A stretch of DNA of 64,000 bases. Origin: Actinomycetes bacterium. GTDB taxonomy: Bacteria; Actinomycetota; Acidimicrobiia; IMCC26256; PALSA-610. Of this stretch, positions 35,781 through 45,722 are shown piece by piece; position 1 is the stretch's first letter; the number at the start of each line of letters is the position of its first letter. The stretch covers positions 1 through 64,000 of the forward strand of contig JANYBW010000084.1 of assembly GCA_025360585.1 (NCBI GenBank), read 5' to 3'. A program made the translations under genes and the position numbers. The notes under the pieces are model-generated. The model had not been told where the DNA came from, made no database searches, and saw nothing but the letters and a program-made list of their open reading frames with translations.

Positions 35781-36788
35781 ATGCACACAAGTGCGCTTCC
35801 GGTGATCGATATCTCGGCGCTGGGCCCAAGCTCCAGCACAGGTATCGTCGATACTCGAGCGGCCAAGGCCGTGGGCGCCGCAATCGATGCGGCGTGCCGC
35901 GAGTTTGGGTTCTTTGGCATCACGGGCCACGGTGTCAAAAGCGACCGTAGCTTGGCACTAGAGGCCGCGGCCCGAACATTTTTTGCCCTTCCGGAATCGG
36001 TTAAGGCGGAAATTGCCATGACGCAAGGCGGGCGCGCCTGGCGAGGTTGGTTCCCACTCCACGGCGAACTCACAGCCGGCCGACCGGATCAAAAAGAGGG
36101 CATCTACTTCGGCGCCGAGCTACCGGTCGACGACCCCAGAGTGCAACACGGCCTCCCCCTACACGGCAAGAACCAATTTCCCTCCACCCCTTCAGAACTG
36201 AAGCCGTTGGTGCTCAACTGGCTCGAAACGATGACTGAACTCGCGGCCATCGTCCTGCGTGGGGTTGCGCTTGGGCTCGGCCTCGAAGCCAAGTGGTTCG
36301 AGAGCAATCTCACAAACGATCCCACCATCTTGTTTCGGATCTTTCGGTATCCGCCGTCGCCACCCAAAACGTGGGGTGTACAAACTCACACGGACTACGG
36401 GCTGTTGACCTTGCTCGTACAAGACGAATCGGGAGGCCTCCAAGTCCGTAATCGAGACCTTTGGATCGATGTTCCTGGAGATCGCGAAATAATTATTTGC
36501 AACCTCGGCGACATGCTCGATCGCATGACCCAGGGCCGCTACCGATCGACACCCCATCGCGTGCGCAATGCCACGAATCACGATCGTATTTCGTTGCCGT
36601 TCTTTTACGATCCGTCGTGGGATGCTGAAGTGGCTGCGATTCCCCTCTCCGGTGACGTTCCTACCGATGACCAACGCACCCGTTGGGACGGCACAAGCTT
36701 GCGTAAATTGTCGGGGACCTATGGCGATTATCTGACTGCGAAAGTCGTCAAGGTGTTCCCCGAACTCGGCGAAGACGTGCTTACGTAA
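35781..36788 (+). CDS. isopenicillin-N-synthase-like Fe(II)/2-oxoglutarate oxygenase
   Basis: 335 aa from ATG 35781 (VIDISALGPS). N-terminal DIOX_N segment (FGFFGITGHGV), then the double-stranded beta-helix with iron ligands His203 and Asp205 (THTDYGLLT) and His259 (STPHRV), and RIS(269-271) for the 2-oxoglutarate or substrate carboxylate. The family oxidises amino acids, peptides, gibberellins or ethylene precursor. The next gene starts 6 bp later, forming a tight set with the decarboxylase. Confidence 0.93.
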   Translation: MHTSALPVIDISALGPSSSTGIVDTRAAKAVGAAIDAACREFGFFGITGHGVKSDRSLALEAAARTFFALPESVKAEIAMTQGGRAWRGWFPLHGELTAGRPDQKEGIYFGAELPVDDPRVQHGLPLHGKNQFPSTPSELKPLVLNWLETMTELAAIVLRGVALGLGLEAKWFESNLTNDPTILFRIFRYPPSPPKTWGVQTHTDYGLLTLLVQDESGGLQVRNRDLWIDVPGDREIIICNLGDMLDRMTQGRYRSTPHRVRNATNHDRISLPFFYDPSWDAEVAAIPLSGDVPTDDQRTRWDGTSLRKLSGTYGDYLTAKVVKVFPELGEDVLT

Positions 36789-36794
36789 CGGTTG

Positions 36795-38126
36795 ATGTTC
36801 GACTTTGACGAAGACGCGCAAGTGCTTGCGGAACAGTGTTTCGATTACATCCGCAACCGCCTTACCAACCGACCCCAACCCGTATCGCCTCCGACGGCCG
36901 ACGAGCTTCGAGCCGCGGTGGGTGTGACCATCACACCGGATGGAATCGGTTCCGAACGAGCACTCAAATTGTTTGCAGAGGTACTCGCGCCCGCAGCGAT
37001 TCCCCTCGACAATCCAAAGCACGCAGCGCTCATCCCCGGCGCGCCAACTATTGCTTCGATCTTGTTCGACGCATGCGTGAGCGCTTCGGCACTGGTTGCC
37101 GAAGCATGGATCGAAGCTGCAGGAGCGATTCATGCCGAAAACGAAGCACTTTCGTGGATCGCATCGCTCGCCGGGTTGCCGGAGACCGCCGGTGGGTGCT
37201 TCATCAACGGCGGAACCGCCGGCAATCTTTCTGCACTCGTTACCGCGCGCGATGCGCACGCCCACGGTCGCCGGAGGGTGGCGTGCGGCGGCGATGCACA
37301 TTCCTCGATCGCCAAAGCATTACGCATCATCGGTTGCGACGCGTTGGTCGTGCCTTCTGATGATCGTGGTCGGCTCACGGGAGCCGCATTGCGCTCGGCG
37401 CTCGCGGCGGACGGCGATGCTGGTTCCGTGTTTGCTGTCATCGCGAGTGCGGGGGCGACGAACACCGGCGCGATTGATGATCTTGCGGGCATTGCGGAGG
37501 TTGCGGCCGAGCACGACCTCTGGTTCCACGTTGATGCGGCCTATGGCGGCGCAGGCATGTGCGCGCCGAGCGTGCGCGATCGATTCGCCGGCATCGAACG
37601 CGCAGATTCATTCATTGTCGATCCGCACAAGTGGCTGTTTGGCCCACTCGATTGCTGCGCGCTGCTGTACCGAGAACCGCAGCGAGCATTCGAAGTCCAT
37701 CGACAGTCCGCGTCGTATTTGGAAACCATGCGCGTCGACGGCGGAATGGATCCGACTGACTACGGCATCCACCTCACGCGCCGCGCCCGTGGTTTGCCCC
37801 TTTGGTTTTCGCTAGCGACGTACGGCACCGATGCATACCGCGACGCAGTCGAGACGGTGCTCGCGAACACGCGGGCCGCGGTTGCGATCATCAACGCTGA
37901 TCCACTGCTTGAACTCATTATGGAGCCCGATCTTTCGATCTTGCTGTTTAAACGCATTGGCTGGGTGGAAGCCGACTATCTGCAATGGGCCCAAGAACTC
38001 CTTGCCGAAGGAGTGGTTTTTGTACTGCCATCAAAGTGGCAGGGTGAAACGGTAGGGCGGTTCGTATTTCTGCATCCGCAAACGAGTGTGGAAATGTTTC
38101 AAGCCACCGTCGACGCGATGGCCTGA
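36795..38126 (+). CDS. group II PLP-dependent amino-acid decarboxylase
   Basis: 443 aa from ATG 36795. Fold-type I: NGGTAGNLSAL, ring-stacking His169 (GDAHSSI), HVDAAYGG (Asp247) and PLP Lys279 in VDPHKWLFGP. The family contains glutamate, aromatic amino-acid, cysteine-sulfinate and 2,4-diaminobutyrate decarboxylases; the sequence does not single out one. Sits between two Fe(II) oxygenases, 6 bp after the first and 20 bp before the second. Confidence 0.93.
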   Translation: MFDFDEDAQVLAEQCFDYIRNRLTNRPQPVSPPTADELRAAVGVTITPDGIGSERALKLFAEVLAPAAIPLDNPKHAALIPGAPTIASILFDACVSASALVAEAWIEAAGAIHAENEALSWIASLAGLPETAGGCFINGGTAGNLSALVTARDAHAHGRRRVACGGDAHSSIAKALRIIGCDALVVPSDDRGRLTGAALRSALAADGDAGSVFAVIASAGATNTGAIDDLAGIAEVAAEHDLWFHVDAAYGGAGMCAPSVRDRFAGIERADSFIVDPHKWLFGPLDCCALLYREPQRAFEVHRQSASYLETMRVDGGMDPTDYGIHLTRRARGLPLWFSLATYGTDAYRDAVETVLANTRAAVAIINADPLLELIMEPDLSILLFKRIGWVEADYLQWAQELLAEGVVFVLPSKWQGETVGRFVFLHPQTSVEMFQATVDAMA

Positions 38127-38146
38127 AGTCTCTAGGCTGAGCGGCC

Positions 38147-39790
<1,644 letters not shown>

Positions 39791-39791
<1 letters not shown>

Positions 39792-41338
39792 TGACTTCTC
39801 GATTCAAAAACCTGTTCGGTCAAAAAAGCGAACGGCGATTCTTCGCCAAACTCGTCGGCGCCAAAATGGCCGGCCTTGGCGTGGTGTTCGCTGCGATATG
39901 GGGTTTCACCGCGTTTCTGAGTGGCACTGCCGCGCATGCAGCGGTGGCTCCACTACAAACTCAAATCAACGACAACGTAAACGCGACGAACACTGCTTGG
40001 GTACTCGTTGCCGCGTTCCTGGTGTTCTTCATGCAAGCCGGGTTCATGATGCTCGAGGCCGGGTTCGCTCGGCAGCGAGAAACCGTGAACGTCTTGCTGG
40101 AGTGCATCGTCGATACGGCGTTGTGTGGCATCTTGTTTTGGGCATTCGGTTTCGCGTTCATGTTTGGTGCTGGTAACGGCTTCATTGGCCACCAGTACTT
40201 CTTTTTGAACAATGCACCGCTCACCTACGGTGGCACCGGCGTTGCATTCATGGCGTACTTCCTCTTCCAGTTCGCCTTCGCCGACACCTGCTCGACCATC
40301 ACCAGCGGTGCCATGGTCGGGCGTACCGGATTTAAAGGCGACCTCTACTACTCCATTGCCGTGAGCGGATTTATCTACCCGATCCTCGGTCACTGGGTGT
40401 GGGGTCCGGACGGTTGGTTGGCACTCATGAAGACGCCGTTCCGCGACTTCGCAGGCTCGACCGTCGTGCACACCGTTGGTGGCATGGTCGCGCTCTGCGG
40501 TGCGATTGCCTTGGGCCCTCGGCTCGGTCGCAAATTCAAGCGCGACGGTGGCTTCATGCCTCCTGGCCACGACATGACAATCGCTGCGGTTGGTGGTGTG
40601 ATCCTGTGGTTCGGTTGGTACGGCTTCAACCCTGGCTCCACGTTGAGTGCGCTCGACGCTGCTGGTATTGGCCGGGTCGCCACCAACACCACGCTCGCCG
40701 CATGCGGAGGTGCACTAGCGGCACTGTTCTTCGTGTATCCGCGCAGCAAGGTGTGGGATGCAGGTATGACAATCAACGGTTTCCTCGCCGGGCTCGTTGC
40801 CATTACTGCACCGTGTTATTGGGTGAACCAAACCGGAGCGATCCTGATCGGTGTTATCGCCGGGATTATCACTCCGCTCGGCATCGATTTACTGGAGCAC
40901 TTCCGGATCGACGATCCGATCGGTGCAGTCGCGGTCCACGGATTCTGCGGGATCTTCGGAACCCTCAGCATCGGTTTGTTTGCAACGGGTCAGTACGGCG
41001 TCCCGACCGCGACCGGCGCCGATCCATCGGCGCACGTCAAGGGCTTGTTCTGGGGCGGTGGTACCAAGCAGCTCGTCTCTCAAGTCATTGGTAGTGGCAC
41101 AATCACCATCTCGTGTTTGGTCGTCGGATTCGCACTGATGTATGCAGTCAAAGCAACCGGCACGCTGCGAGTCTCCGAAGAAATCGAACGCGAAGGTCTC
41201 GATCTCCACGAACACGGAGGCAACGCATACCACTTCGAATTCGGATCATCGGCTTTGACCATGCCCCACACGGCAGGTACAGCTGAACGAGTACCGGCAA
41301 CGGTAGGCGCGCCCGAAAAGGAAATGACCCTCCCCTAG
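39791..41338 (+). CDS. amt: ammonium transporter
   Basis: 515 aa with GTG start. N-terminal signal-like helix (GLGVVFAAIWGFTAFLSGTAAHA) then eleven membrane helices. Family motifs: FFMQAGFMMLEAGF, FADTCSTITSGAM, WVWGPDGWLA, DFAGSTVVHTVGG and VAVHGFCGIFGT with the twin pore His. C-terminal GLDLHEHGGNAYH is the cytoplasmic segment that docks P-II. Gene order glnK-amt is as in E. coli; no glnD follows. Ends at a strong terminator. Confidence 0.97.
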
Positions 41339-41372
41339 CACTCCAGCCATTCTCTCCTCAGAGCAAACAACA

Positions 41373-41404
41373 GGGCTCCAGTTGCAACGAAGCAACCGGA
41401 GCCC
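41373..41404 (+). terminator. rho-independent terminator of glnK-amt
   Basis: GGGCTCC pairs with GGAGCCC and, after one mismatch, GTTGC with GCAAC around an AACGAA loop; the stem is followed by a T-rich stretch (GTTTGTGTTT). It lies 35 bp after the amt stop. Confidence 0.85.
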
Positions 41405-41412
41405 AGTTTGTG

Positions 41413-41465
41413 TTTCCCGGAGCTTTTCGTGCGGGATCCGCAAGTGGGCGCCTACCAAAATGCGA
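41413..41465 (+). repeat. 53-bp dispersed element, copy 1
   Basis: Begins TTTCCCGGAGCTTTTCGTGC; it matches 44736-44788 in the same orientation with identical first 22 bases and about six differences in the next 27. A small inverted repeat GCGG-N3-CCGC is kept while its loop changes. It ends 45 bp before the serine-hydrolase ATG. Confidence 0.85.
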
Positions 41466-41510
41466 AACCTGGGTCCGACGGTCGCTACCGCGTTGTCTAG
41501 GGTTTCGGCC

Positions 41511-42692
41511 ATGACGATTACTCGTGGTTTTACTGCTCCCGGTTTCGAAGCGTTACGTGATGTATTCGAAGCGAACTTCACGAACCACGGAGAAGTTGGT
41601 GCCGCGTTTAGCGCGTATCACCGCGGCAAAATTGTCGCCGATCTTTGGGGTGGTGTTGCGAACCAAGAAACTGGTGCAGCTTGGAACGAAGACACCCTGA
41701 TTTTGGTGTTTTCCACCACGAAGGGCGCGACCGCGATGTGCGTGAATCACCTCGCGCAACTCGGCAAGCTCGATGTTGAAGCGCCCGCGGCGACGTACTG
41801 GCCCGAATTCGCGGCCAACGGGAAAGGTGCGATCACCGTCGCACAATTAATGTCACATCAGGCCGGGCTCGCGTGGATCGACGGCACAATGAGCCTCGAC
41901 GAAGCACTCATATGGGAATCCACTGTGCACGCTCTCGAAGCCCAAGCACCATCTTGGGAACCCGGCACCCAGCACGGCTACCACGCCACCACCTACGGTT
42001 GGCTGGCCGGCGAGATCGTGCGACGCGTCTCGGGAAAATCAGTCGGCACGTACTTGCGTGACGAAATTGCCGGGCCGCTCAACGCGAATTTCTTCATTGG
42101 ACTGCCCGCGGATCTCGAACCCCGCACCGCGCAGCTGATCTCGATGATGCCCAAAGGCATGACATTCAATTCCGATCCCAAAGAGGACGACGACATCCGC
42201 TCGATGTTGCGCCAAATCATGGGCCCCGAAACCGATCTAGGCAAAGCGCTCACCGCTCCCGGCGGCGCGTTCGCCGATGCCGAAGTCTTCAATCTGGCGA
42301 AGGTACGAGCGGCGGAAATTCCTGCCGCCAACGGCGTGGCCGATGCCCGTGGCGTAGCGCGGCTCTATGCATCGTGCGTGAGCGACGTTGATGGCATTCG
42401 TATTCTCGAACCCGCGCAACTCAACAACGCGATCACGCAACGCACCAGTGGCGGCAACACGATCTTGTTCAATATGGATATCCAATTTGGATTGGGATTC
42501 ATGTTGCGATCATCGCTGCTGGCCATCGGCGGGCCACGATCGTTTGGCCACTTCGGCATGGGTGGCTCGATGGGTTGGGCCGATCCCGATGCCGAACTTT
42601 CGTTTGGCTACGTCATGAACAAAATGGATATGGGCATGGCCGGCGATGTCCGCAGCACGAACCTCATCAACGCGACCTACACCTGTATTTAG
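41511..42692 (+). CDS. serine hydrolase, class C beta-lactamase/EstB-like family
   Basis: 393 aa from ATG 41511. SxxK nucleophile in FSTTKGAT, Tyr general base in HATTYGWL and HFGMGGSMGW in place of the KTG box (HxG, as in esterases such as EstB or LACTB). Cytoplasmic, no signal peptide. More likely an esterase or peptidase than a drug-inactivating beta-lactamase. The 53-bp repeat lies just upstream. Confidence 0.88.
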   Translation: MTITRGFTAPGFEALRDVFEANFTNHGEVGAAFSAYHRGKIVADLWGGVANQETGAAWNEDTLILVFSTTKGATAMCVNHLAQLGKLDVEAPAATYWPEFAANGKGAITVAQLMSHQAGLAWIDGTMSLDEALIWESTVHALEAQAPSWEPGTQHGYHATTYGWLAGEIVRRVSGKSVGTYLRDEIAGPLNANFFIGLPADLEPRTAQLISMMPKGMTFNSDPKEDDDIRSMLRQIMGPETDLGKALTAPGGAFADAEVFNLAKVRAAEIPAANGVADARGVARLYASCVSDVDGIRILEPAQLNNAITQRTSGGNTILFNMDIQFGLGFMLRSSLLAIGGPRSFGHFGMGGSMGWADPDAELSFGYVMNKMDMGMAGDVRSTNLINATYTCI

Positions 42693-42706
42693 ACCGCAAC
42701 GATGTA

Positions 42707-42935
42707 GAGGGTGCGCCAAAAGGCGACGGATTCGGCTGATCTCGACGAAGCACGGCGCGACCCGCGGCCCGAGCGGGACCGGAGCGCAGCGACGAGAGCG
42801 GGAAACAGGAGCGCAGCGACGAGAGCGGGAAACAGGAGCGCAGCGACGAGAGCGGGAAACAGGAGCGCAGCGACGAGAGCGGGAAACAGGATTCTTGCAT
42901 CGGATTACCTCTCACCTACGGCGCGCGTTGCTAGC
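42707..42935 (+). repeat. dispersed intergenic element, copy B (about 229 bp)
   Basis: Same element as 32966-33116. It differs mainly by expansion of one internal 27-bp segment to four copies. It fills the convergent gap between the serine hydrolase and the mycothiol-type gene. All three frames stay open through the repeat because 27 is divisible by three, giving artefactual open frames. Confidence 0.88.
42781..42887 (+). repeat. 27-bp tandem repeat, four units inside copy B
   Basis: Four nearly perfect copies of a unit beginning GGAGCGCAGCGACGAGAGCG and ending GGAAAC(A). No spacers, so not a CRISPR array. Copy A at 33 kb has one such unit. Confidence 0.95.
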
Positions 42936-42945
42936 CCGCGATGCG

Positions 42946-43629
42946 TTACTCGACGAGATCCGACTCACGCATCGGGTACGCGGAAAACACATCGAGCACC
43001 GAGCCAGACGCACCGTCCCAGTCGAACGCGACGATTTGCGCGGCGCTACGACGGCCGGTGAGCGCGCGGGTCAATTCAAATTGCGAAGCGCGCACCGTCG
43101 CGACAACCGCTCCCGCGCCCACGATCTGTTCTTGCCCATCAGCGACCAGCCGTAACGAAGTACCGCGCTCAGCCAATCGCGCTCCGAGCCGATTTGCGTA
43201 GTTGGCGTAGGTGAGCACCGCGCCGGCTGTGTCGCGACCAGTCGTGTCGCCAAAGCCACCGCGAACATCAAGGTCGTGGGTCACGAGATCCGAAATGAGC
43301 GAGTGCACCATCTCTGGCGGAGCAACTGCGGCGACTGCTTCTGCCGCCGCTCCGCTGTCGTTCCATTCCGCAATAATCTCGGCGACCGTCTTACCGGCGG
43401 CCCGATCAATGTGCGCTTGGGTCCACGCATCAGAACCGACCCCTTCCAGTCGGCCCGCCGCGATGTCCGCGGGAATCCCGGCCACATGCGCAAGCACTTC
43501 CCGTGCAGTCCAATCGGGGCATGAGGCAAGGTTCTGGGCCAGTTGCTCAGCAGACAACCCTGCAACAAATTCCGATAAACCCTCGCGGTGTTCGCGATAA
43601 ACAGCTCCAAGATCGTTTCCATCAGTCAT
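42946..43629 (-). CDS. maleylpyruvate isomerase family mycothiol-dependent-type protein
   Basis: 227 aa from ATG 43629. MDMPI_N/DinB-like four-helix domain: CPDWTAREVLAHVAG (first His) and MVHSLISDLVTHDLDVRGG (His pair) supply the metal site; C-terminal domain LVADGQEQIVG..FDWDGASGS follows. The family includes maleylpyruvate isomerase and many mycothiol-S-transferase-like enzymes. The start codon lies in a 28-bp duplication. Confidence 0.85.
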   Translation of the reverse strand: MTDGNDLGAVYREHREGLSEFVAGLSAEQLAQNLASCPDWTAREVLAHVAGIPADIAAGRLEGVGSDAWTQAHIDRAAGKTVAEIIAEWNDSGAAAEAVAAVAPPEMVHSLISDLVTHDLDVRGGFGDTTGRDTAGAVLTYANYANRLGARLAERGTSLRLVADGQEQIVGAGAVVATVRASQFELTRALTGRRSAAQIVAFDWDGASGSVLDVFSAYPMRESDLVE

Positions 43630-43682
43630 GCTGGTGAACTTACAGCGACACAACCATGCTGGTGAACTTACAGCGACACAAC
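43627..43682. repeat. 28-bp perfect tandem duplication across a divergent intergenic region
   Basis: Bases 43627-43654 are repeated exactly at 43655-43682. The duplicated segment includes the start codon of the minus-strand gene and 25 bp of its leader. The second ATG is out of frame with the gene. Confidence 0.97.
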
Positions 43683-43705
43683 CGAAGAAAGAAAGCGCAA
43701 CCCAG

Positions 43706-44713
43706 ATGGCGATAACCGAATTCTGCGAACAGTGCCGCTTCGATAGCGAGGCCTACACCGACCAAGACGTCGCGGGAACGTTGCGCACTCTCCCAACGTG
43801 GTGGCGGCTCCTGGCCAAACCCTTCTCTGATAGGGCCCCAGCGAATACGGGCCCCATTGACAACGCCCTGTTCGCTCGCCCGAACGCCACAACGTGGTCC
43901 GCGGCTGAGTACGCGCAACACTCAGTCGATGTCTTGCGTACGCTGACGCTTGGTCTCCAAATGTTGATCGGCGACGACAAACTCGATTTCGGATCGGGAC
44001 CCGACGAACAGCCGTTGCGCGAGGTCCCTGCTACTCCCAACATCGAAACCGTCTTCGAGGAACTCGACTCCGCGACAGCCGCGCTGCTCGCGATCGCAAA
44101 AGCCGGCGAGGCGAGCACGCACTCCGCAATCTTCGACGGCAACCCCCTGAACGGCCCGTGGATTCTGCGCCATGCGGTGCACGACGCGCTCCATCATCTC
44201 CATGATGCTGGCCGCGGCTTTCGCGAGCTCGGACACGGCGTTGCGACCCAATCCGGCGTCGTCAAACAGATCAGCGCTAACGACGGTGGCGTCGCAAAAA
44301 CCGCAATCGAATCAGCCACAATCGGGCCGCGCGGCGTCATCGGCGATCGCCAGCGAACGCGTTTACATCACGGGCGAACGTGGCAAGCAATCTGTTTGTA
44401 TTCGTCCGAAGTGATCGAACGTTTGCAGGCCGACGGCCACCCGATCGCTCCCGGTTCAGTCGGAGAAAACCTCACGATTGCTGGCCTGGACTGGGACAGT
44501 TTGCGTCCAAACACCTTGCTACGAATTGGCGACGATGTGCTGCTCGAAACCACCGTCCCGGCGGTGCCGTGCAAACACAACGCACAGTGGTTCAGCGACG
44601 GCGATTTCAATCGCATCCACCACGACCACCAACCGAGCACGGCCCGCTGGTATGCAAGTGTCCTGCAAGGCGGCACCATCGAAACCGGCGCCCCAGCCAC
44701 CATCGAGCCCTAA
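43706..44713 (+). CDS. DinB-like plus MOSC domain fusion
   Basis: 335 aa from ATG 43706 with purine-rich ribosome site GAAGAAAGAAAG upstream. Residues about 15-190 are a DinB/MDMPI-like helical bundle (SAAEYAQHSVDVL and HAVHDALHHLHDAG with metal-binding His). Residues about 200-335 are a MOSC domain: GPRGVIGDRQRTRLHHG, PGSVGENLTIAGLDW and conserved Cys in PAVPCKHN. MOSC domains carry sulfur for molybdenum-cofactor enzymes; DinB-type bundles bind metal and low-molecular-weight thiols. The fusion suggests a thiol- and sulfur-linked function (inference). Confidence 0.85.
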   Translation: MAITEFCEQCRFDSEAYTDQDVAGTLRTLPTWWRLLAKPFSDRAPANTGPIDNALFARPNATTWSAAEYAQHSVDVLRTLTLGLQMLIGDDKLDFGSGPDEQPLREVPATPNIETVFEELDSATAALLAIAKAGEASTHSAIFDGNPLNGPWILRHAVHDALHHLHDAGRGFRELGHGVATQSGVVKQISANDGGVAKTAIESATIGPRGVIGDRQRTRLHHGRTWQAICLYSSEVIERLQADGHPIAPGSVGENLTIAGLDWDSLRPNTLLRIGDDVLLETTVPAVPCKHNAQWFSDGDFNRIHHDHQPSTARWYASVLQGGTIETGAPATIEP

Positions 44714-44735
44714 GCGCGCCACCCCCGAGCCCGCC

Positions 44736-44788
44736 TTTCCCGGAGCTTTTCGTGCGGATTCCGCAATTGCGCGCCCACCAGAATTCTG
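44736..44788 (+). repeat. 53-bp dispersed element, copy 2
   Basis: Matches 41413-41465 in the same orientation. It lies 23 bp after the MOSC stop and 34 bp before the LmeA-like start, the same position relative to a downstream gene as copy 1. Confidence 0.85.
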
Positions 44789-44822
44789 GACGGGCGCCAG
44801 CACCGGTAACGTCGCAGCCACG

Positions 44823-45722
44823 ATGGACAAGCCGCGCATACCAATAACATGGTCAGACTGGGTCAGCGGCGACTGGCTCGGCCCCGCAAATCCCCGAACC
44901 CCACTCGGCAAGGTCGCACCCGTCGTTGCGGAATCTATCGATACCTTCGCTCGGGTCGTTGGCGCGACGCTCGGAACGGCCGCAGAGCTCGGCGGTCCCG
45001 CCGCTCCGCAGTTCCTTATCGAACAACTCCTCAGCACCGCTCGGGCCCGGCTCGTCGGCCGCAGTCTGGCCTTGAAATCTGGTCTCGCAACATTGCACCT
45101 CACGCTCGATGATTTGCAGTTCGCGGCTTCACCACTCGGGTTCGCGTTGGGCCAATTCGGAACTATCACCGCCGACACCAGCAAAGTCTCGTGGGATGGC
45201 GGCCGGCTCGACGCACTCACCGTCAAATTCAAAAACGTGCATCTTCGGCCGGGCACGCAACCGGCGTTGATCATCGCTCCAATCAAGTTCAGTGCTGAGA
45301 TCAAACAGGATGTACTCAACGAACTCATCGCCGACGCGGCCGAGAAAGTTTCCGTCGAGCTCCAACCGAACGGGGTTGCGATCGCGCGTCGTCCGGGTCG
45401 CGAAACTTGGGGCAATGCGCAAATTGTGCCCCGGATCGAAGGCAACAATGTCCGGCTCGTGGCGACCGGAGTTACCGTAGGATCACGTTCGTTTTCCACC
45501 ACCCGAGCTGGCGTTCCCTCTGCACTCATCGAAGTACCGAAGCTGCCCGGCGGAATGCGGATGACCGATATCTCAATCGGCGATTCGTGCGTGCGCATCG
45601 AAGCCATCATCAACGAATGGCGCGAGCCGATTTCTGCTCAACAGCTCGTGATGCTTTCCGAGATGGCACGAACCGATAGCGATCAACTTGATTTCTCGAA
45701 TGCATTCGGAAAGGCTCAGTGA
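44823..45722 (+). CDS. LmeA-like (DUF2993-type) phospholipid-binding protein
   Basis: 299 aa from ATG 44823, an upstream in-frame extension being antisense and part of MOSC. Long amphipathic beta-strand pattern TLHLTLDDLQFAASP, DALTVKFKNVHLRPG, NVRLVATGVTVGSRSF suggests the BPI/TULIP-like LmeA fold. No signal peptide is apparent, unlike mycobacterial LmeA. The stop overlaps the next ATG (TGATG), so it is coupled to the HAD-acyltransferase gene. Confidence 0.55.
   Translation: MDKPRIPITWSDWVSGDWLGPANPRTPLGKVAPVVAESIDTFARVVGATLGTAAELGGPAAPQFLIEQLLSTARARLVGRSLALKSGLATLHLTLDDLQFAASPLGFALGQFGTITADTSKVSWDGGRLDALTVKFKNVHLRPGTQPALIIAPIKFSAEIKQDVLNELIADAAEKVSVELQPNGVAIARRPGRETWGNAQIVPRIEGNNVRLVATGVTVGSRSFSTTRAGVPSALIEVPKLPGGMRMTDISIGDSCVRIEAIINEWREPISAQQLVMLSEMARTDSDQLDFSNAFGKAQ

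Noticed and set aside
42781-42887. CRISPR array
   Set aside because: The four units are directly adjacent with no spacers, and no cas genes are in the window.
42667-43155. Open frames with repeated SCFPLSSLR or SAATRAGNR peptides
   Set aside because: They arise because the 27-bp repeat unit is divisible by three and has no stop in several frames; there is no ribosome site or homology.
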